Positions 56,080 to 64,000 of a stretch of DNA of 64,000 bases are shown here, in pieces (the stretch's first letter is position 1; each line of letters starts with the position of its first letter). The notes beneath the pieces were generated by a model, which was not told the origin of the DNA, did no database searches, and saw only the letters and a list, made by a program, of their open reading frames with translations. The translations under genes were made by a program, and so were the position numbers. Origin of the DNA: Voacanga thouarsii (Eukaryota; Streptophyta; Magnoliopsida; Gentianales; Apocynaceae); NCBI GenBank assembly GCA_026120185.1, contig JANUWF010001101.1, positions 620,001 to 684,000 on the forward strand, written 5' to 3'.

Positions 56080-58153
56080 AACGAAGTTTATTAGCACATT
56101 ATTTGGTCATGCTATCTACTTATATCGTGACAAATTTGTCCCGTACAAGAGCTATTACATATCAGATGTCATAGTTCAACCAGTTCCTAAAAGATACAGG
56201 ATTGATATATATTCAAATGCAATGGATTATCTCGAGAAGAATTATTGTAAAAGATGCACCAGACAATATGTTACAGACATTTGAGGAGGCATTTGATTTG
56301 AATACACACAATTTAAAAATTTCCCACTTTATGCTGATCAAAAGGAAAGAGTAGTAATTTACTCTATCCTTATACTTCCTTTGTTTCCAGGAAATTATTC
56401 TTATTCTATTTAAAACATTAATCTTGTACACATATGCAGATGTGTTGGGAGTAGTCATGTCTACACTTTGAAAGAATCTAGATCTAGAGATGGTGTATGA
56501 AGAGATATTATTATCATCAATGAAGAGAAAGTTATAAAAGCATTATTATTATAGAAAAACAAAATAAACAAACTGTACAAACAACATGATCTTAATTCAT
56601 TCAATGTATCAGGCTAAACCCAATTTGAATGACATTATGGAACAAATATGTGGAAGAAGAAAGAGACACCTTGAACCAGATGCAAGGAACACTGTTGGTG
56701 ATATCTTGTTAGAGAATAGGAGTTTGCATATTCAACAGTAGAAAATTATATAAAAACTCATTAATATTCACAAAACTTATAAGTTAATAAACTTAAAAAA
56801 GCTTTCAATGGTTTCATCTTATGATTGAATTTGAAGACTTGATACACTTCAACAATCATTATAAATCTACCAACTCAACAAGCGAGACAACTTAAAAACT
56901 GGTACTAAGCATTAGACCTTCCAAATACTTTTTTTTTTTTTTTTTTGCGGGGAAGGAAAAATTAAATTTCTTACACAAAATTTTTCCTTTTTTTGAATTC
57001 AAATTAAAGTTCAGGTTAAACAATGTGACATGTATGATTGTAATGATTTAATTAATGCTTCAATTGCTACTTGTGTCTTCCTACACTTAGCATGTCTCCA
57101 TAATAGACATCTTTACCTCTATGTTATTGTGTATGCAATGTATGTTGCATCTGCTCTTTCAGTACTTGTGGGGCATTAATAGATCTGTGTTTGTCACTAA
57201 TGCAGAGCTACAAAGAATGAACAAACTATTGCTGAAAAACTGGCGACTGCTGTATATACTGATTTAAATCTAACACTTTTGTTCCATCCTAATGACAAGA
57301 TCACACCAATAGCAAAAATTCAACCAAAAGAGAAGGTAAAGCCCCTCTTTCACAAAGTAACTTTAGGAATATCGGAATTTTCTCTTTTCTTAATTTAATA
57401 ATGTTTAAACATATACATCTAGATTATTTGAATAAAGGGATCTATAATGATACATAACCTACAACAAAAGTTCTGGTATATGGCTTGCAAGAATTAGTAT
57501 TCAAGCACTTCAGCAAAAATTGAAGAATCTTTTCCATGCATTAACTGCAGAGAAGATGTAGTTACAGAACCAAGATATTATATTCAACATTATAAAATAA
57601 GACTATTAACTTCAAATACATTATATACTCATTTATGAATTTAGTTCTATTGTATAGATGTGCGTTCGAAATTGAGATGCTAGATGATTCTGGACCATTG
57701 CCAATTATTGCATTTGGTAAATCTGTAGAGAGTATTATATGCAGGATATTCCTCTTCCTTTAGATGATGCAATTTCAAAGATAAAAGGAAATATTTACAT
57801 AGCACAAATTCATCAAGCAAGATCTTGAACAAAAACTTTAGAAACGAAGTATAATCTCCACTGCTTGTTTAAGGAAGACAGACTTAATCAAATTTCACCC
57901 ATGCTGGACATTGAACAAAAGAAAAAAAGCTTTGCTACAGGTAACTATTAAACAACTATTTTTCTACCAATAAATCATTCTAAAACTAATTACAAACTTT
58001 ATGTATTAAACAAAATTCAAAACAGATGGAAAAGCATCAAGGACAACAAAAAGATCACTTGAAGACAAGTTTAACAAGACAATACAAGAAGACATTGACA
58101 AAGAGGTTGCTTCAAGCTATGCAAGTATTGTGAAAAAGTCTAAAGTAGAATGA
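56080..58153 (+). pseudogene. Helitron RPA-like single-strand DNA binding gene, broken
   Basis: Pieces resemble plant RPA70-like OB-fold proteins found as the second gene of plant Helitrons. They are: a start with L-F-G-H-A-I and a Y-Y-I-S-D-V phrase (56090-56175), a piece with Y-A-D-V-L-G-V-V near 56433 matching the D-V-I-G signature of the second OB fold, a segment about E-M-L-D-D-S-G-P near 57676, and a lysine-rich end at 58040-58153. AT-rich spacers between pieces fit introns. RPA-like proteins coat single-stranded DNA during replication. Frameshifts and stops break the reading. The assignment rests on short motifs plus position behind the helicase. Confidence 0.65.
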
Positions 58154-58581
58154 TTAAGAAGAATTGCATATAAAGTTATCTTTTATCATATTTGCTGCAA
58201 TAATTTCATCTAAACTCAACTATATTTTATATTTTGTTTCTGCATTTCTCTACCCTAATGATTTTAAGTATTATGAACTAATGTTTTTTAAGTCTTCAAA
58301 AACTTTATTTCTTATCTCAACTCATTTAAATTAATTGGAAAGACATCACTTTATTTATCTTATGTATAACATGCATATATATATCTGTGTATATGTTTAC
58401 CATACAAATGTATTTTTCTATTTAGTTGATTTGTTTGGGAAATATACAAAAAAAATACAAATGTTTTGCAGCAACATCACTATAGTTCACGTTACAAATT
58501 AGGGATGTCAATAAATTATACATTTTTTTTTATTTCGAAAACTATGTTGTAGATTAGACAAAAGTTATTTTCTATGACTCT

Positions 58582-58582
58582 A

Positions 58583-58663
<81 letters not shown>

Positions 58664-58664
58664 T
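58582..58664. repeat. ATT trinucleotide microsatellite
   Basis: A perfect ATT run of about 27-28 units just beyond the Helitron. Such runs are often polymorphic. Confidence 0.97.
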
Positions 58665-59320
58665 TGTGCAATGATACTTTTCTGTATGAATTCTCTACAT
58701 TTACGAATAATTTGTGATACCATGTATTTGACTTTATTTTATACCGTTATGGTCAATTTATAAAGGTGCTTTTAAGATCTAAGTAAATGTGGTGTTTTTC
58801 CTGTTACAACCTAACAATACTTCTTTTTGGGTGCAACAATACTTCTCAAAATGTGCTTTTTTGTGCTATACTGCACTATTCCTTATCTTTCTATTACATT
58901 TTCAGGTTGATGGTTTTTATTTGGATTATTTTTTATTTTAGAATGTGTCCAAGGATAAGGATGTTTTTCCAATTAGATTTTAATGTTATTACATATCGTC
59001 TAGACATGACTTGAAGAATCGTCAAACTATCTATAATACAATAATCATAACAGAATAATTCGCTATGAAAATGAATCAATGGAAGGTTTGAATGATCCAA
59101 TAGTGTAGAATGTGCCATGCCATATTGACAAATTTTTTAGTAGCAGACTTTTTGTGATAATTTTGTAAACATTATAAAAAAATTGTTACATAATTTGTGC
59201 CACACCGATGCATTTGAAATTATCCAATGTGGATGCCAAACGTTTCACTCTACCATTCTCTTTCACGTCACTTGCACAAGTTAAATATACAATGCTTCTA
59301 TAACTTCCACAAATTAAAAG

Positions 59321-59507
59321 ATAAGTTTCATAAAAATCCTATCTAAACTTATAAAACATTTATTTTCAATGTTTACGTGAGACAATTGGTCATTATTTGA
59401 TTAAAGTGATCTGAAGAACTAGAAAACTACATATAGCTTCTTATTAATAATACAAACATTGAAAATAAATGTTTTATAAGTTTAGATATGATTTTTATGA
59501 TGCTTAT
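59321..59507. repeat. 54-base inverted repeat with 79-base loop
   Basis: The left arm 59321-59374 and the right arm 59454-59507 are reverse complements with three mismatches in 54. A transcript would fold into a long hairpin. The right arm is also part of a direct repeat with period 102 (59406-59467 and 59508-59569). It may be a decayed MITE or foldback element. No target duplication was found. Confidence 0.9.
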
Positions 59508-59569
59508 GTGATCTAAAGAACGAGCAAAATACACATAGCTTCTTGTTAATAATACAAACATTAAAAATA
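59406..59569. repeat. Two 62-base direct repeats, period 102
   Basis: GTGATCTGAAGAACTAG onward (59406-59467) recurs as GTGATCTAAAGAACGAG onward (59508-59569) with about eight differences. The repeats overlap the right arm of the inverted repeat. Confidence 0.9.
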
Positions 59570-61615
59570 TATATTCAATGTAAGCACTACATTACACAAT
59601 AGGCAAAATCTCCACATGTAGCATAGAAATATCAACTAGTGATGAACTAAAAGGTCTTAATGCCTTAAATATTTAATACTATAATATAATAATTAAGAAT
59701 TTCTTATTCTAAAACTGTAATAAAATTCTATTTTATACTCAAAAATTAAACTTAATATTACATAAGTACAAAATTGAGACTATAAATATGAACTCAAAGA
59801 TCTTGTCAAGTATTTTGTGGCATAGAATTCTAAATATCCAAAAATCTCTAGGTTCTTTTTTTATTTTATTTTTTGCTCAGTAAGAAATTTCTAGGTTCAA
59901 CTTTCAATACATTAGATAATTATGGGGTGTGTAATTGGTTTTCAATTTGATGTTTAGTTTTAAAATTCGGTTTTAATTCAATGTTTTAGGATTTTTATTA
60001 AAATCAAATTGAACTGAATTTTTTAAGAAACTATTTAAAATTGAATCAAAATAATTTTAATTCGGTGCAATTTAGTTTGGTTTTGAATCGAAATTTAAAA
60101 AATTTTGATTTGCTTGAATGATCCATTTAGTTTACTGATCCACTAACCCAATATAAATTTAAACCCATATAAACTAATTAAAGTCTAAATAAAATACAAA
60201 ATCTAATACAAATTAAAGTATATATATAAGTAGCAGCAGAATCCTCCTATAATGACACATGGTTAAATCCCATGATGACACGTTGTTGAATTCAAATAAA
60301 AGTAATCAACAAAATGAATCCCAACAATAATTCAAAAATTGAGGGTGGCTTTAGAATATGAATCAATATTATATTAGCTTTTTTGAACCTCTTAGACTTA
60401 TGTTCTTTTTAATTTCTCAGTTTTCATCTTTTTAGAAACTCTAAAAGCATTATTCAACATTTATACCTTTCACTGTAATTTATCCCCTATTCTATTATAA
60501 AAAACTAACAAAGATTCTGTTCATAGGTTAATTACACGTGAAGAATAAGTTTCAGAATGTTTTTATTTGAGTCTATGTGCTTCCTAATAGAGTTTTCCTA
60601 CAGATACATGGAAATGTTTATTGAATTTGTGGATAAAATAATTAGATTTGTTGCTTATAGAAAGGCTCAATACAAGTATATAGAATGAAGTAGAGATAGT
60701 GATCGATATAGCAATAAGAGAAAGCAATGATTATAGATTGAAGACAAAATACATAATGCCATATATGTCATTCGAAAAGCTCTTACTCTTTATTCGTAAG
60801 TTCTATTATCTGTCGCTTAAGACTTTGAATTTCAAGCCTTCAGTATGATTCTTCTTTCTTTGGCTTAATTTTTTTTTTCTTTTTCTTTTCTCATTCATGT
60901 CTTTTTATCATGGTTTATTTTGTTTATATTGAGTTGGGATTTTGAAATTCTGAGCTTGGAATGAATATGAGATAGAAATGCACTTTTCGATTGCTCTTTT
61001 CTTGTTTTACCTTTTAGGTTTAGTTTGTTTTTGAGTAGATAATTATTTTTTAGGTTGTACATGGATTAAAGTATAGAAAAATAAAAAATGATTTATCTCG
61101 ATAATGTTCGGATCTTAGACCTAATTCAATATAAAGTCCAATACAAATTAAAGTTCAAATCAAAGGCTTTTAAGGTATAGGGATCGGTAGAAATGAATGT
61201 AAAGATAGGCATGGAGATATAAAGGTCATAATAAAATTTACAAAACAAAGTCTTTTAATATTTTTAAATTTTAATTATATTTTTTATTAAATTATTGTAA
61301 AAATAAATAATATATTTTATTTAATTCGGTTTTCGATTCAAGTTGATTTTAGTTAAATAAAACCAAAATCAAATCAAAATTATAGGAAAAATTTGAAATC
61401 AAATCGAATCGAATCAAAATAGTTAAAAAATAAATTAAAATTTTCTATTTAATTCGATTCGATTCAGAAATTCAAGTTAACCCGAATAGTACAGAGCCGT
61501 AGATGAGAGCATTCTGCAAGGTACAAATCTTTACCAACACAAAATCCAGATTTGGAGTTCCTTTGACATAACAAAATTGAATGGACGTGAATTTCCAAAC
61601 TAAAAGATTTACACC
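59570..61615. other. AT-rich DNA with ATTCGGTTT-type repeat sequence
   Basis: No gene seen. Stretches at about 59935-60115 and 61310-61485 carry phrases such as TTCGGTTTT, AAATCAAATTGAA and ATTCGATTCGATTC in opposing orientation. This style is common in decayed non-autonomous DNA transposons of plants. I cannot define ends or a target duplication. Confidence 0.4.
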
Positions 61616-62375
61616 TTGTTCGATTGGTACATAAGAAAGCAATGTTACAAAATTTACATTATAAGAAAGTGAATTTATAGAAATATATTGAACAAAAGTA
61701 CTATAAAATATTTTTAATTTTTTAAAAAAAAATTATTATACACATGAAAATTTTAAAATTATTTTTAAATATATCTCATATTATTGCACTAGTTAATTAT
61801 ATTTGTTTTTCTTTTCAAATGGTTATGGTAAATAAAAACCACATAAATAGTGTTCTTATATCTTTAAATACAAATTTTATTTTATTTTGTTAGATATTAT
61901 AATTATTTTTTATATTGAGATCAAATTTTAATATTAATAAAAATGACCGTTGATTATTATCGAATTAAAATATTTACATAAAATTTAATAAAATTTCTTT
62001 TTATGTAAGTTATACAATCATGTTATGATTTAAATTAAAATTTTATAATTATTTTACTTAAAGTTTTGAACCTTTTAAGTTTTGGGGGAAAAAAGATATT
62101 ATATTTGATAATACAGATAACTTTAATACTACTATGTTAGGAGAGGTATAGGGGTAGAAAGACAAGTGATAAAGAATATATAGATATGAATAAATTTTTT
62201 ATTTATCTCTATTTTAAAAATTATTTTTACCTTTTATTGTTAAAATTCTGAGAAAAGAATCACAATACCATCTTACAGAAATGATTCATTTTCCCAAATT
62301 TTGTATTTATTTTTTCAGATTTCAAGAATCAAATTCTTTTTCTAGAATATAAGTAATGAACCAAACACTTGATTT
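61616..62375. mobile_element. Possible MITE with degenerate terminal inverted repeats
   Basis: TTGTTCGATTGGTACATAAG near 61616 and the reverse complement of AAACACTTGATTTT near 62360 are loosely similar, the kind of GTTTGGTTC termini often seen on plant MITEs. The interior is AT-rich and non-coding. The match is weak and the ends are approximate. Confidence 0.2.
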
Positions 62376-63343
62376 TAAAAATAAAGAATATGATTATTTT
62401 CTCATATCACTTTCTTTGACAGTTGAATGGAGCTTAGAGAATTGAAACTTTATTGTGAATTAGTAAACTCAAAATTTTTAAAATTATACTCGACACGAGA
62501 CAAGATAAACACATCAGAAAAGCATAATCTAACTTTTTTGTTTTTTTAGAATTCTCTTTTTTAATCTATGTCCATTGACATAAGGTTTTATATATACATA
62601 ACGTTAAGGATTTAAAAGCATCATACGCATATAATTTCTTTTCATTAAACAAACTGCTACTAAGTATGATATTATATAATTTATTAGTTTAATCAATTAG
62701 GCTAATTTAAAAATATTTTTATGAAAATACTTTACCTAAAATTTTAAAATTTTTAAAAAATCAAAATATTTAATTGATTTATATTAACAATGTAAGATCA
62801 TATATAAAATCTAATAAACATTATTTCTTAACGTGTGAAATTTTTTACAGAATTTATTTAAATATAACAAGGAAGAGGGATGCGGATAGAATCCAAAGAC
62901 GTCTCTCTTAAGTCTTAATTGGACGGGAAGGGGAAGGTTGAGGTTGAATTTTTTTTTTTTTTTTAAGTTGACGAAATTGATTTTTTTTTTTTTTTCACCA
63001 TTTGAATTGCTAACTTGTTGCTATAATTTACGCCTTTAAATTGCACTTCTAAAATTTCCCTTTCTTATTTAAGACAGAAATCATGTACTCCCATGTCTCT
63101 CTCACAATTTCAACAAATTATAGGACAAACTGCAATACGTATTCTAGGGGATCTTGTAATATATATATATATTATTCTTGTTTTGTCCGTGGTGACGTAC
63201 GCCTTTTGGCCTCGTCCTATGTTTGCTAATATGTCTATGTTTGTGCGTGTGTGACACACGAAAAAGGATGCCCAAGTGGACCTCAGATCCTCCCATACAT
63301 TGTATCTTCAACAACCCTGCATTGGCTACTTGCAATTTCTTTT
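62376..63343. other. AT-rich upstream DNA, no gene seen
   Basis: No coding sequence. T-runs at 62949-62963 and 62980-62995. Composition becomes less AT-rich after about 63180, which fits a promoter-proximal region of the possible gene at the right edge. Confidence 0.4.
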
Positions 63344-63352
63344 ATTTATTTG

Positions 63353-63363
63353 GGATATAAAAG
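63353..63363 (+). promoter_or_regulatory. Candidate TATA box
   Basis: GATATAAAAG lies in a region of balanced composition, about 30 bases before a pyrimidine-rich stretch where transcription could begin (around 63385-63395). A plausible first exon with a strong splice donor follows. No expression evidence is available. Confidence 0.35.
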
Positions 63364-63389
63364 ACGCCCCAACAGATACATACCATTCT

Positions 63390-63510
63390 CTATTGTCCTT
63401 TATTCACCTTCTGGGGTTGTGTTCAGATGTGATGCTCTTCGCTTCTGTGCCCAAATCTTCGGCCTAATAGCTGCGAAATTTGGTATCACTTTATGGGTCA
63501 TCAGTTACAT
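63390..63510 (+). other. Candidate first (untranslated) exon of a gene leaving the window
   Basis: The 120-base stretch is less AT-rich than its surroundings and ends in ACAT followed by GTAAGTTC at 63511, a near-ideal plant splice donor. The DNA after the donor is T-rich like a plant intron (poly-T at 63597-63612). Short upstream ATGs give only small frames. This fits a 5' untranslated exon followed by a long leader intron, a common arrangement in plants. No protein can be named because any coding exon lies beyond 64000. Confidence 0.35.
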
Positions 63511-64000
63511 GTAAGTTCTTGAATCAAAAGCAGTCGTTTTGCTTGTGTGCTGAAAAAGTTGTTTACTTTTCTGGCTTTTGGAAAAGATTGCTGCCTTTTT
63601 TTTTTTTTTTTCCTTTTTTGTCTTTTGATTGGTGTTGTTGGAATTGATTATTTTGGTTTTCGGTGTAAATGGGCTTCTTTTGCTTAGTTTGTTTTGCCAA
63701 TCTGGTTTTGGATACAGTATTATTTAGGTCTTGTGTGTGTAATCTGTCACTGTTTGTTTGGTGAAGTTTCGTTGCTGAATTGATGATTTAGAAATTATGT
63801 ATATTCCTAGGAGGCTAGATATATGCTTTATATGGAGATAAAGTGAAAATGGGTTTGGTTTTTTTCGAGTTGTACAGTCCCATGACAGATTTCTTTAGAA
63901 GGGATGTTGGATGAGGGTTTTAAGTGTCTTTGAAGAACTTTCACAGAGTGATAATCTGCCTTTTGAATTGTTTGAGGGGATTTGATCTCAAAATTTTTGT

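Larger units (their letters stand above)
50500..58490 (+). mobile_element. Helitron with Rep-helicase and RPA-like genes, decayed (ends approximate)
   Basis: A Rep-helicase pseudogene (50524-55653) followed on the same strand by an RPA-like pseudogene (about 56080-58153) is the classic content of an autonomous plant Helitron. Helitrons move by rolling-circle replication. They have no target duplication, insert between A and T, and end in a hairpin plus CTRR. I could not place either terminus. The stated limits only enclose the genes, and the right limit is a weak candidate hairpin at 58461-58477 followed by CACTATAG. The element has many stops and frameshifts and is not active. Confidence 0.75.

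Noticed and set aside
58461..58490. Hairpin ATGTT-loop-AACAT followed by CACTATAG as Helitron 3' end
   Set aside because: The stem has only five pairs and the terminal CTRR is not clear. It was used only as an approximate limit.
58582..58664. CRISPR-like or satellite array
   Set aside because: It is a plain ATT microsatellite. No spaced repeats are present anywhere in the window.
63144..63514. Small open frames at the right edge as proteins
   Set aside because: Three short overlapping frames on both strands have no family likeness. The splice donor at 63511 makes an untranslated exon more likely.

Overview
This window is repeat-rich, AT-rich nuclear DNA of a flowering plant, most probably a eudicot. 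The evidence is the set of families seen: a Sirevirus-type Ty1/copia element with an env-like gene, other Ty1/copia and Ty3/gypsy LTR elements, a plant Helitron whose helicase is paired with an RPA-like gene, and decayed plant genes (a trihelix transcription factor, a P-class pentatricopeptide protein and a class III chitinase). I see no convincing intact host gene. Almost everything is a transposon or a pseudogene. In what follows LTR-A, LTR-B, LTR-D and LTR-E are my own names for repeat families seen here.

Layout from left to right. Bases 1-12695 are a Sirevirus cut by the left edge: partial 5' LTR, primer binding site, broken gag and pol, an env-like gene split by a solo LTR-A (6710-8727), a long 3' region and a complete 3' LTR. 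It sits inside an LTR-E copy, of which 12696-13263 remains, and that copy sits in a minus-strand Ty3/gypsy fragment (gag, primer site, 5' LTR; 13264-16226). AT-rich DNA with microsatellites follows. Then come a minus-strand PPR pseudogene (19530-21135), an unidentified short coding remnant (21412-21779), and a truncated trihelix pseudogene interrupted by a solo LTR-E (23169-24576).

Bases 25664-43629 are a decayed Ty1/copia element with LTR-B ends. It was hit at least three times: by a non-autonomous LTR element with 1.5 kb LTR-E ends (29315-34892, target duplication GCGTA), by a solo LTR-D (38561-39828, TAGGC), and by a second solo LTR-A in its 3' LTR (40842-42877, CTTTA). After it comes a second, fuller copy of the trihelix pseudogene (43685-46613). 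The two trihelix copies are an old tandem duplication that the LTR-B element now separates. A chitinase fragment (48431-48660), a decayed Helitron (about 50500-58490), a long ATT microsatellite and an inverted-repeat cluster (59321-59569) follow. The window ends in AT-rich DNA with a possible promoter and first exon of a plus-strand gene leaving the right edge.

The most informative signals are structural: matching target-site duplications for four insertions, paralogous empty sites for two of them, an LTR-B element flanked by a 72-base direct repeat instead of a 5-base duplication, an array of short palindromes conserved in LTR-E, and one long open env-like frame beside a heavily broken pol. 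I found no new defence, regulatory or metabolic system. All coordinates come from reading by eye, so ends may be off by a few bases where alignments are degenerate.
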